From a virus: DNA of 38,890 nucleotides. The notes below the pieces were generated by a model that ran no database searches, was not told where the DNA came from, and saw nothing but the letters and a program-made list of their open reading frames with translations. This document shows positions 15,141 to 21,262 of the stretch, one piece after another (the first letter of the stretch is position 1; each line of letters starts with the position of its first letter). The position numbers and the translations under genes are program-made. The stretch is taken from the IMG/VR virus record IMGVR_UViG_3300044846_005188, positions 1 to 38,890 of that record. One strand, written 5' to 3'.

Positions 15141-15339
15141 GCCGCTCCCTCCCCACATTCGCCTCCACAAATGCCTCAAGATCCACCTCCCGCACCCGCA
15201 CCAGCCGCGGCCCCACCTTCACCCGGGGGAGATCCCCCCGGGTGATCAGATACTCCACGCCCCGCTTGCTTATCTTCAAAATAGCTCCTACCTCCTCAAC
15301 GGTGTAAAAAATCAATTCTTTTTTGATCGGCGGTTTCAT
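15133..15339 (-). CDS. Excisionase-like MerR-type HTH protein
   Basis: A 68-aa protein with a MerR/Xis-like winged helix: FYTVEEVGAILKISKRGVEY (residues 11-30), LITRGDLPRVKVGPRLVRVR (31-50), then EVDLEAFVEAN. Proteins of this type bind as excisionases or small regulators. Being in a phage with a tyrosine integrase, it is the best recombination directionality factor candidate. The start overlaps the stop of the GIY-YIG gene by 4 nt. Two adjacent CTAACC boxes (15355-15365) lie upstream, inside that gene. Confidence 0.75.
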   Translation of the reverse strand: MKPPIKKELIFYTVEEVGAILKISKRGVEYLITRGDLPRVKVGPRLVRVREVDLEAFVEANVGRERRR

Positions 15340-15962
15340 GGCGTATCTTCGCGGGTTAGGGTTAGGTCATTAAGAACCGAACTCGGATCGTTGAAAGCCG
15401 TGGCATTGTTATGCACAAACCGCTGGCGGGCCTGATCCATGTTCATTTCTGGCTTCAACAAACCAATGAACGCTGCCTCCACTCGATTCAGATGATTTAA
15501 CCCACAAGGAAGGATAAAAACACTGTCATAAACCTTTTCCCCATGGCCCATAATTCTCTGCCCAACGTCCTTGCTTTGGCCAACATAAATCACTTCGTCC
15601 CCAAAAACGAGGAAATATATTCCGGAAACCTTCGGCACTTCAATCAATCGATCGGACACCATTGATAGGCACTGGGGAACCATCCAAGGCATTGCCTCCT
15701 TCACCAAAACCGGAACCGGCTTCAACTGAACCCCATCATGAACCTCCATAACATTTTCTCTCAACCACTTCACAATATGAGTTCTCATAAAAAAGATTTC
15801 CTTCTTCGAAACCAAAACATGAGGGCACACTTTAGCTTTTGCATAGCCAATAATTTCATCCTCAGCCACACCAGTAATCTGAAAAACCTCTTTTGCTGTC
15901 AGCATCTTGGGCCACGAACCGTCCGCGTAGCCTTCAATTTCCATTTTCAGTGACTTATACAT
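15336..15962 (-). CDS. HTH plus GIY-YIG domain protein
   Basis: A 208-aa protein. Residues about 20-70 resemble a MerR-type HTH (MLTAKEVFQITGVAEDEIIG ... IVKWLREN). Residues about 112-175 are a GIY-YIG nuclease-like core: SGIYFLVFGDEVIYVGQSKD, then VGQRIMGH and a conserved Glu in RVEAAFIGLLKPEMN. The domain fits the family pattern with G-I-Y, Y-V-G, Arg and Glu in order. Roles could be site-specific DNA cutting, homing or restriction-like activity. Base composition is clearly more AT-rich than the neighbours, a sign of recent transfer. No CTAAC box was found before its start. Confidence 0.75.
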   Translation of the reverse strand: MYKSLKMEIEGYADGSWPKMLTAKEVFQITGVAEDEIIGYAKAKVCPHVLVSKKEIFFMRTHIVKWLRENVMEVHDGVQLKPVPVLVKEAMPWMVPQCLSMVSDRLIEVPKVSGIYFLVFGDEVIYVGQSKDVGQRIMGHGEKVYDSVFILPCGLNHLNRVEAAFIGLLKPEMNMDQARQRFVHNNATAFNDPSSVLNDLTLTREDTP

Positions 15963-16012
15963 ATCTCAATTTTGGTTTTGGTTTATCTTGGCCCATCAAA
16001 AATCTTCACTTC

Positions 16013-16300
16013 TCACTCGGCACTCGCCACTCGTTTCCATTCATTCAAAAACGTCTCATAATCCCTCAGCCGGCCCCCCTGCGTCCGCTTCGCCAGCCAC
16101 TCATGGAAATCCGGCAGGAAGATCCGCAGCCGTGGCCGCTTCTCCCCTGGAATCCTCACCACCGGCAGCGCATCCATCTCGATCATTCGATCCACCTCCG
16201 TCCCCTCGCACCCCAGGAACCGCCCCACCGCCTCACGGCTCTGCATCGCCCGCACCACCGCGGCCTTCTTCACCTTCAGACCTTCGACTTGGCGGCTCAT
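16013..16300 (-). CDS. Hypothetical protein with HTH-like N-terminus
   Basis: A 95-aa protein. The start at 16300 (MSRQVEGLKVKKAAVV) overlaps the stop of the preceding gene (ATGA). KAAVVRAMQSREAVGRFLGC plus TEVDRMIEMDALPVVRIPG and RPRLRIFLPDFHEWLAKRTQ follow the layout of Xis/MerR-type HTH proteins (helix pair, wing, terminal helix), so it may be a second small DNA-binding factor. The upstream VEGLKVK is coded by a short-repeat sequence. Downstream are CACTCG-type repeats. Confidence 0.55.
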   Translation of the reverse strand: MSRQVEGLKVKKAAVVRAMQSREAVGRFLGCEGTEVDRMIEMDALPVVRIPGEKRPRLRIFLPDFHEWLAKRTQGGRLRDYETFLNEWKRVASAE

Positions 16301-16530
16301 CCCACCCTCCTCTCCTCCGGCGTCTCTGCCCATCGTGGTGCATCATTCCTCATCAGCCAGGCATCCAGCGCCCGTCCCACATCCGCGAACGTATCCATCC
16401 GGCTCTCCTTCAGCCCGCACCGCCCCGCATTCGCCCGGCCCGCCGCGCACCGCTGCACCCGGTTCCCCACCGGCACAAACCGCCGCGGCTCAGAAAACCG
16501 CGCCTTCCGCACCTTCTGCTCCTCACTCAC
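16297..16530 (-). CDS. Small hypothetical protein
   Basis: A 77-aa basic protein (MSEEQKVRKARFSEPRRFVP...). The GTG start overlaps the stop of the upstream gene (GTGA), and its stop overlaps the next start, so three genes are tightly coupled. Cys residues (QRCAAGRANAGRCGL) could be a metal or disulphide pair. The C-terminal helix is FADVGRALDAWLMRNDAP. No family was recognised. Confidence 0.55.
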   Translation of the reverse strand: MSEEQKVRKARFSEPRRFVPVGNRVQRCAAGRANAGRCGLKESRMDTFADVGRALDAWLMRNDAPRWAETPEERRVG

Positions 16531-17183
16531 AGCCCCACCCCCTCACCACCCATCACCCGCTTCACCTTCTCCTCCCGCTCCAGGCACACCCGCAGCGTCC
16601 CCCGGTATTCCCTCAGCCACTCCTCGCACCGGCCCCGTTCCTTCCGCTCCGCCCACACCTCCATCATCCTCGCCACAGAACCCCGCATCCGCCGCGCCAG
16701 CACCGCCCGCCAGCCCCACCGCGTCGCCGCCCCAAAAACATCCGCAGCAGGTGCATCCCCGGCAGCCAACCCCATTGGATCAGCCGGATCCGCGTGGCCA
16801 CTTGCCCCTGCTGCGGCCCCCTCCCCGGCACTCACCGGATCAGAAAACTCTTCATCAGAACCATCAGACCCATCCGTCCCATCCGTCGGATCTTGCTTCC
16901 CCTCCGGCGGGCAAATCTCCCACCGCGCCAAAAACTCATCCCGTCTCACCCGCACCGGCGCAAACTCATGCGTCCGCGTCCCCCGCAGCATCCCCGCCCG
17001 GCGCAACAAATCCTCCGTCCCCTTCACCCGCTGGATCCAGCACACCGGCTCCCCGTGGTGCAGCTCCACCCGTGCCCGAGCAAACACCGCCGCATCCCGC
17101 GCCCCATCGAAACCATCCCCCCGCGAAGGAGAACCCCCCGCCGGCATCGTCGTCTCAATCGTCTCAATCTCTGAATGATTCAT
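16527..17183 (-). CDS. Hypothetical protein with repeat-coded insertions
   Basis: A 218-aa protein of unknown function. The N-terminus MNHSEIETIETT is coded by a 9-bp repeat (GAGACGATT type). A central insertion KQDPTDGTDGSDGSDEEF is coded by the GATCCG-type repeat at 16853-16895. The C-terminal part is a long basic helix (MRGSVARMMEVWAERKERGR ... CLEREEKVKRVMGG). Residues 35-60 (ARARVELHHGEPVCWIQRVKG) look like a folded domain. A CTAAC box lies 28 nt upstream. It heads the leftward trio of small genes. Confidence 0.55.
   Translation of the reverse strand: MNHSEIETIETTMPAGGSPSRGDGFDGARDAAVFARARVELHHGEPVCWIQRVKGTEDLLRRAGMLRGTRTHEFAPVRVRRDEFLARWEICPPEGKQDPTDGTDGSDGSDEEFSDPVSAGEGAAAGASGHADPADPMGLAAGDAPAADVFGAATRWGWRAVLARRMRGSVARMMEVWAERKERGRCEEWLREYRGTLRVCLEREEKVKRVMGGEGVGL
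16853..16895. repeat. GATCCG-type 9-bp repeat, coding copy
   Basis: CATCAGAAC, CATCAGACC, CATCCGTCC and similar 9-bp units. On the minus strand it begins CAAGATCCGACGGATGGGAC, the same start as at 14528. It encodes an acidic linker in the 16527-17183 gene. Confidence 0.8.
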
Positions 17184-17276
17184 AATCTCAGTCCCGTGAA
17201 TTTTTCGTTTGGTTAGAATCTAGGAAAACTTGGCGGGAGAACAGGCACACACCCCTGAAGCCCATCCCCCCGCCAC

Positions 17277-17305
17277 CTCCCGCCCGGCACACCCACCGGC
17301 GGGAG
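17277..17305 (-). terminator. Hairpin after the RHH-like gene
   Basis: CTCCCGCC and GGCGGGAG arms, extended by CGG/CCG pairing, downstream of the 17315 stop on the minus strand. No T-run follows, so it is a pause or partial terminator. Confidence 0.45.
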
Positions 17306-17314
17306 AAACTTGCG

Positions 17315-17503
17315 TCAGGCGGCATGCTCCGGCGTATGGCGGAGCGTCAGATTCAGGAAATGCTCCGTCAGACTTGGCGCACCTGCTGCCGCCGCCGCCT
17401 CTTGGAATTGCTCGATCTCCGCCGGTGCCAGCTCATCAGACAGATCAAAAACGATCCGCGTCTCACTCCGGCTGCTCACATCATCTCTCGTCTCGTTGCT
17501 CAT
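17315..17503 (-). CDS. Small RHH-like protein opposite the repressor
   Basis: A 62-aa protein (MSNETRDDVSSRSETRIVFD...). RIVFDLSDEL is a possible strand, then AEIEQFQEAAAAAG and SLTEHFLNLTLR are helices, the layout of a ribbon-helix-helix regulator. The ATG at 17503 follows GAGCC. It is divergent from the HTH repressor, in the position of a Cro-like or early regulatory gene. The 95-bp gap between them holds operators. Confident as a gene; the fold is a guess from pattern. Confidence 0.6.
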   Translation of the reverse strand: MSNETRDDVSSRSETRIVFDLSDELAPAEIEQFQEAAAAAGAPSLTEHFLNLTLRHTPEHAA

Positions 17504-17598
17504 GGCTCGTGTTGCGTTACGCAAGCAACCTATTACAGCCCGCAATCATCCTGCAACAAAAAAGTTGCGTCCTGTAATTTTTTTTTTACAATGCCCCC
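17504..17598. promoter_or_regulatory. Divergent lysogeny-switch operator region
   Basis: Contains the 13-bp palindrome TTGCGTTACGCAA (17512-17524) and GCAAC-AAAAAA-GTTGC (about 17553-17568), with TTGCG half sites. The leftward promoter could be TTGTTG-N16-TGTAAT on the minus strand, with the palindrome between its -10 and the ATG at 17503. This is the likely target of the 17599 repressor. Confidence 0.7.
17565..17592 (+). promoter_or_regulatory. Promoter of the repressor gene, probably leaderless transcript
   Basis: -35 TTGCGT (17565-17570), 16-bp spacer and -10 TACAAT (17587-17592). The expected transcription start, about 7 bases later, coincides with the GTG start codon at 17599. Confidence 0.6.
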
Positions 17599-18069
17599 GT
17601 GGAACAGACCGAAATCACACCCGAAACCCTCACCAAATGGCTTGAGGAAAACGACAAAAACGCCAAATGGCTAGCCGACCAACTCAAAGTCAGCCCCGCC
17701 AGCGTCAGCCGGTGGCTCAACGGCAAACAAACCATCGGCAACACCGACAAAGCCCTCCTTCGCCTCCTCCTCTGGAACGAAATGCCCTTCTCCATCGTCG
17801 GCATCACCCCACTCAAAAACCACCTCGAATTCACGCCCGACCAATGGCGCGTCATCGGCATCCTTGCCCGCCGGGAAGGCATCACCGAAGCCAAATGGAT
17901 CGGCAACCGCATCCGCGACTACCTCACCTGGGACACCGCCGCCCGCGCCGAAACCAACGCCACACCCGCCCTCCTCGTCGCGGACTCCCCCGACGCTCCC
18001 ATCTCTCCCTTACAACCTCTCAAAACGCCCACCACCTACCCCTCTGGAAGAGCATCAAAAAAGGCGTAA
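17599..18069 (+). CDS. HTH (XRE-type) repressor
   Basis: A 156-aa DNA-binding protein, the probable lysogeny repressor. The HTH is TPETLTKWLEENDKNAKWLA and DQLKVSPASVSRWLNGKQTI (residues 7-46), a classic lambda-repressor-like fold with recognition helix SPASVSRWL. The rest (FTPDQWRVIGILARREGITE, AKWIGNRIRDYL) is not a recognised cleavage or dimer domain, and no LexA-type Ser-Lys protease motif is seen. The gene starts with GTG and lacks a Shine-Dalgarno sequence; the promoter places the transcript start at the codon itself. A terminator follows at 18137-18167. Confidence 0.8.
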   Translation: MEQTEITPETLTKWLEENDKNAKWLADQLKVSPASVSRWLNGKQTIGNTDKALLRLLLWNEMPFSIVGITPLKNHLEFTPDQWRVIGILARREGITEAKWIGNRIRDYLTWDTAARAETNATPALLVADSPDAPISPLQPLKTPTTYPSGRASKKA

Positions 18070-18136
18070 CTCCCCCCGAGTTTCTCCCATTCCATCCCTG
18101 TCTCCACTGCAAAATCCAACACCAAAGAAGCTCATA

Positions 18137-18167
18137 AAACCCGGCGGCCCCAGCCTCCGGGTTTTTT
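18137..18167. terminator. Rho-independent terminator after the repressor gene
   Basis: AAACCCGG and CCGGGTTT pair around a 12-nt loop, with a six-T tail on the plus strand and an A-run on the other side. It could work in both directions and lies between the convergent repressor and membrane-protein genes. Confidence 0.85.
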
Positions 18168-18215
18168 CATCCCCGCGCCGCACAAGCAACCCTCTGCATC
18201 CTCACAAACCCTCAG

Positions 18216-18581
18216 TCACTCGAACGGATCCCGTTTCAGCGGCAGCCTTCGTGGCCGTTGAGTAGGAGCCCCCGGCCTGCGGATCGGCATCCCCTTCCCC
18301 CCGGCACCGCCCGATCCGCCGCTCCCTCCATCTTTCCCTGTCGATTCCCGAGGCAGCAAAAAAGCCACGATCCACCCCAGCGGCCCCAGGATCAGCCCAC
18401 AAGCCAGCCCTGCCCCTGCGCGTCCCCGTTCCCCGCCGATCCACATCCCCACAAACCCCATCACCACCCACACCCCGAACACCCACACCCCGAACCCCTC
18501 CCCCACCTCATCCATCCCCAAAACACCCCCCAACCCCACACCCCAAGCAACCCCAACCCCCAACACATCATCAAAAGCCAT
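18216..18581 (-). CDS. Membrane protein, superinfection-exclusion candidate
   Basis: A 121-aa protein (from MAFDDVLGVG; an earlier ATG at 18638 would add 19 residues). Two or three membrane segments are visible: GVWVFGVWVVMGFVGMWIG, then AGAGLACGLILGPLGWIVAF with the GPLGWI motif common in small bacterial membrane proteins. The tail after the membrane is Gly-rich, then basic (PIRRPGAPTQRPRRLPLKR). It lies between repressor and integrase, where lysogenic-conversion or exclusion genes often sit; this role is inference. The start choice is uncertain. Confidence 0.6.
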   Translation of the reverse strand: MAFDDVLGVGVAWGVGLGGVLGMDEVGEGFGVWVFGVWVVMGFVGMWIGGERGRAGAGLACGLILGPLGWIVAFLLPRESTGKDGGSGGSGGAGGKGMPIRRPGAPTQRPRRLPLKRDPFE

Positions 18582-18687
18582 TGCACCGGCAGCAACAAAG
18601 TCCAGATTCATTCCCTCATCCAACACCTCAAAACCCACACATCAACCCCAAACCCCGCCCCCACCCCAAAAAACACCACCCTCCCCC

Positions 18688-18708
18688 GTGTGTAAACCGT
18701 GTGTAACC
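18688..18708. promoter_or_regulatory. Integrase arm-type sites, left (GTGTGTAA repeat)
   Basis: GTGTGTAAACC is followed directly by GTGTGTAACC. Similar words occur at 18850-18881, on the other side of the tRNA-like core, as expected for arm sites of a tyrosine integrase. Confidence 0.55.
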
Positions 18709-18753
18709 CCACCCAATCCCCCAAAAACCCCTAAAAACAAAACCCCACCCAAA

Positions 18754-18779
18754 GGGTTCGATTCCCATCGCCCGCTCCA
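18754..18779 (+). other. attP core: tRNA-Gly 3' end
   Basis: Starts GGGTTCGATTCCC (T-arm and loop), then ATCGCCCGCTCCA (acceptor strand, discriminator base and CCA). It corresponds to the 3' end of bacterial tRNA-Gly genes. The rest of the tRNA is missing. Short tRNA 3' ends next to an integrase gene are the usual phage attachment core, since integration then restores the host tRNA. It is 98 bp upstream of the integrase start. Confidence 0.85.
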
Positions 18780-18849
18780 AAAACCCCTTGTTTCCCAGCC
18801 TCTCCCCTTTCAAAAACACCCAGAAAAACCCAAAATTCCCGGTTTCCCT

Positions 18850-18881
18850 GTGTGTGAAATGGTGTAAAACCGCCGTGTGAA
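18850..18881. promoter_or_regulatory. Integrase arm-type sites, right
   Basis: GTGTGTGAAATG, GTGTAAAACC and CGTGTGAACC in a row, related to 18688-18708. The last one overlaps the GTG start of the integrase, so integrase binding may repress its own gene. Confidence 0.5.
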
Positions 18882-20121
18882 CCCGTCAAAAACCCCCACT
18901 CCCAAAGCGGAAAAAATCACCTACGGCTCCGCCACCATCACCCTCCACACCCGCGCCAACGGATACGTCGCCCTCTCCTGGATCGAAGCCGGCCGCCGCA
19001 TGCGCACCACCCGCGCCGGAATCGAAAACGCCCGCGCATGGGCAAAAAAACACGTCCGCCAGCTCGACTCCTCCACCGGCGCAAAATACGTCACCCCCCT
19101 CGCCGCCGAACGCCTTGCATGGCTTGAACGCATCGCCGGGACACCCGATTCCATCCCTCGCATTCTCTCCGAAATCGAAGACGCCCACACCGCCCTTTCC
19201 GGCCGCGGCACCATCCGCGAGGCCGTCGCCTGGTATCTTCTCCACGGCCCCCCCGCCGTCACCCATCACATGACCTTCTCCGCAGCCATTGCTGCCTTTC
19301 TCAGCGAATACGAAACCCACCACCCCACAGAAACCGTCCGCCCCGTCCGCGCCATCCTCAATCTAGCAGCCCGCAGCCCATGCGGAAAACTCCCCTTGCT
19401 CGAAATCACCCACGCCCACCTTGCCCCCATCGTCCGCTCCGGTTCCCCCGCCGATCGCACCGTTAGAAACCGCATTGCCTGCTTTGTCACTTTCTTCCGC
19501 CGCGCCGAACAGTTAGAATGGTGGCCCGCGGGGAAACGCCATCCCGCCGCCACCCTCAAACGCCCCCGCAAAATCGACAAAGTTCCCGAAATCTATCACC
19601 CCACACACGCCACCCACCTTCTCCGATGGGCTTCACAAAACCCACAACACCTCCCCTTCCTCCTCATCGCCGGATGGCTTGGCGTCCGCCCTGCCGAATG
19701 CGTTCGCATCACCTGGAGCGATTTTGATTTCCCCCACTCCCTGCTCCACATCCGGCCCGAAGTCGCCCGCAAAAAAAATCAGGAACGCTGGATCCCCATC
19801 GATCCAATCCTCCTTCCCATCCTCAAAAAATCCGCCGCCACTGCCAAAAGCCCCACCTCCAAAGCCTGCCGCTTCCACTCTCGCGCCCGCCTATCAGAAG
19901 CCGCCCGTGAAAACCCCGCCGTCGCCATCTGGATCCCCGACGGACTCCGCCACAGCTTCATCACCTATCGCCTCCAGATCCTCCAAAAAATCGACACCGT
20001 AGCCGAAGAAGCCGGAAACTCCCCCAGCGAAATCCGCCAATCCTATCGCCGCCCCATCCCCCCAAAACAAGGCATCGCATGGTGGCAAGCCCTCAAAATC
20101 CTCTCAACCCGCCGGAGATAA
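18877..20121 (+). CDS. int: Tyrosine recombinase (phage integrase)
   Basis: A 414-aa site-specific recombinase. The first 240 residues contain an arm-binding and core-binding (SAM-like) region. The catalytic domain has LGVRPAECVRI (first Arg, about 268), a Lys in RKKNQERWIPID (about 305), DGLRHSFITYR (second Arg; the usual His is Asp) and GNSPSEIRQSYRR (nucleophile Tyr). The GNSP...YR ending, in place of LGH...Y, is a form I associate with PVC-group integrases. It starts with GTG, overlapping a GTGTGAACC arm-like site, and ends 5 bp from the convergent gene at 20127. With attP upstream it marks the phage as temperate. Confidence 0.93.
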   Translation: MNPSKTPTPKAEKITYGSATITLHTRANGYVALSWIEAGRRMRTTRAGIENARAWAKKHVRQLDSSTGAKYVTPLAAERLAWLERIAGTPDSIPRILSEIEDAHTALSGRGTIREAVAWYLLHGPPAVTHHMTFSAAIAAFLSEYETHHPTETVRPVRAILNLAARSPCGKLPLLEITHAHLAPIVRSGSPADRTVRNRIACFVTFFRRAEQLEWWPAGKRHPAATLKRPRKIDKVPEIYHPTHATHLLRWASQNPQHLPFLLIAGWLGVRPAECVRITWSDFDFPHSLLHIRPEVARKKNQERWIPIDPILLPILKKSAATAKSPTSKACRFHSRARLSEAARENPAVAIWIPDGLRHSFITYRLQILQKIDTVAEEAGNSPSEIRQSYRRPIPPKQGIAWWQALKILSTRRR

Positions 20122-20154
20122 TTATTCTACTTGTTGTGGGATACTTCACTGTTC
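20121..20154. repeat. 34-bp direct repeat, copy 2
   Basis: It matches 12346-12379 with one mismatch, in the same orientation. It starts at the last base of the integrase stop codon and covers the 3' end of the convergent gene 20127-20516. Confidence 0.95.
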
Positions 20155-20516
20155 GGCAGAAGAATACGCTTCCAGTTCGAGAGTTCCTCGACGTTCACGC
20201 GGTGGTCGTAGTAGTTCGCTGATCCCTCCGTTTTGAGCCACACGTCACCCATGCGGGACGCTCCTGAGCAGGTATAGCGTTTCCCCTTCCACTCGACCGT
20301 CACTCGGTAGCGGGCGAGCCAGTCGTTGATTCCTTCCGTGTGTTTCGTATAGGCGGGGCGGGTGAACTTATCGAGCCATTCCTTGGCGTCCTTTTCCGCG
20401 TCGTTGGCGGGTGGTAGTTCCAGCCAGTCATAGACATGCAACGGCTCCGAAGATGCCGAACAAGGCGCGGATGGACAATCCGCCATCAGTGGTGTGTTGG
20501 TGTTTTCAAATATCAT
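20127..20516 (-). CDS. Small phage protein ending NSEVSHNK
   Basis: A 129-aa protein, same length as the 12352 gene but unrelated except for the last eight residues. The body has YDWLELPPANDAEKDAKEW and a beta-like stretch RYRVTVEWKGKRYTCSGASR. Codon use is mixed rather than G-ending, so it is probably a recent import along with the next two genes. The start is preceded by GGAAACGAC and overlaps the previous gene. No family was recognised. Confidence 0.7.
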   Translation of the reverse strand: MIFENTNTPLMADCPSAPCSASSEPLHVYDWLELPPANDAEKDAKEWLDKFTRPAYTKHTEGINDWLARYRVTVEWKGKRYTCSGASRMGDVWLKTEGSANYYDHRVNVEELSNWKRILLPNSEVSHNK

Positions 20517-20764
20517 AAAGTCGTTTCCTTCGGTGTGGTTTTCTCGTCAGCGGATGCCATCGCTGGGACGTTCTGGCGATTTAATACCTCGCGGGCGTGA
20601 TCCTCAAGGTGTCGAGCTGACAGACCACTGTGCGCGATGTATTCGAGCGCGGATTTCATTTCAGCGTGCTCCTTTTCCATGCGATCAACGTCCTCAGACG
20701 TAAGCACGAGCGGGAAGTAGGTTTTCCCGTGTCCTTTTCCGTAGAGTTTTCCGGTGTAGTTCAT
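20513..20764 (-). CDS. Small phage protein, function unknown
   Basis: An 83-aa protein starting MNYTGKLYGKGHGKTYFPLV, then LTSEDVDRMEKEHAEMKSAL (helix). The MNYTGKLYGK...LTSEDVDRME pattern is one I have seen in small phage early proteins, with no known function. The stop overlaps the next start by 4 nt. It belongs to the balanced-composition accessory block 20127-21196. Confidence 0.7.
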   Translation of the reverse strand: MNYTGKLYGKGHGKTYFPLVLTSEDVDRMEKEHAEMKSALEYIAHSGLSARHLEDHAREVLNRQNVPAMASADEKTTPKETTL

Positions 20765-20768
20765 GATA

Positions 20769-21020
20769 TTACCATTTGCATCGGTTTGCGCGGCAGGTGT
20801 GATAGGAATGCCATTCCCTTTCCCCGGCTGCGTTGGTTTGCTGCCATCGCACTTTCGTTATCTTGGTTTTCCACGAGCAGCACGGACAGACTCCACGCGG
20901 CACCGGCTGCTTCCACCAGTCGGCGGGGCGTTCCTCGACGGGCATCGGCGGCACATCGGAAGAGCCAGAACAAGACGTGCGAGGCAACGCCGAGGAAGTT
21001 GTTTGTGTATTCGTGGTCAT
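20769..21020 (-). CDS. Small zinc-ribbon-like protein
   Basis: An 83-aa protein with a disordered Ser/Thr-rich N-terminus and, in the second half, GVCPCCSWKTKITKV and HTCRANRCKW, four Cys-type ligands (C-x-C-C and C-x4-C) that suggest a zinc ribbon. The ATG overlaps the stop of the previous gene (21017). Composition is less skewed than the late genes. It may bind nucleic acid or protein; no family was recognised. Confidence 0.65.
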   Translation of the reverse strand: MTTNTQTTSSALPRTSCSGSSDVPPMPVEERPADWWKQPVPRGVCPCCSWKTKITKVRWQQTNAAGEREWHSYHTCRANRCKW

Positions 21021-21196
21021 TCGCGGCGTGCCTCCACTTGATCGTTGGAGGGACTAAAATTTAACGCCGCGAGGACGATGGTAACGTCTTCTGGCCTCAC
21101 CCACGCCGTGATATGGCCAGCGTCTTCGTGGTGAGTATCCACAATTCCGATCCATCCAGCGGGGTTTCTAATTTTGTGTTTCTTCCAGCGTTTCAT
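21017..21196 (-). CDS. Small hypothetical protein
   Basis: A 59-aa protein from the ATG at 21196 (MKRWKKHKIRNPAGWIGIVD); an ATG at 21217 would add seven residues. It is basic at the start, then beta-like (GWIGIVDT, HITAWVRPEDVTIVL). It overlaps the next gene by 4 nt and lies just downstream of the endolysin gene. Function unknown. Confidence 0.6.
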   Translation of the reverse strand: MKRWKKHKIRNPAGWIGIVDTHHEDAGHITAWVRPEDVTIVLAALNFSPSNDQVEARRE

Positions 21197-21262
21197 GGTT
21201 TTGCAGGTTTGCGCCATTCTCTCAGCCCGGCCGCAGCCTCGTCGCGGGTGATTGTGATGCTG

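Noticed and set aside
18754-18779. A functional tRNA-Gly gene
   Set aside because: Only the 3' quarter is present; upstream DNA has no D-arm or anticodon arm. It fits an attP core instead.
20761-20973. Alternative minus-strand gene overlapping 20769-21020
   Set aside because: The frame at 20769-21020 has ATGA overlaps with its neighbour and Cys ligand spacing; the alternative has neither.
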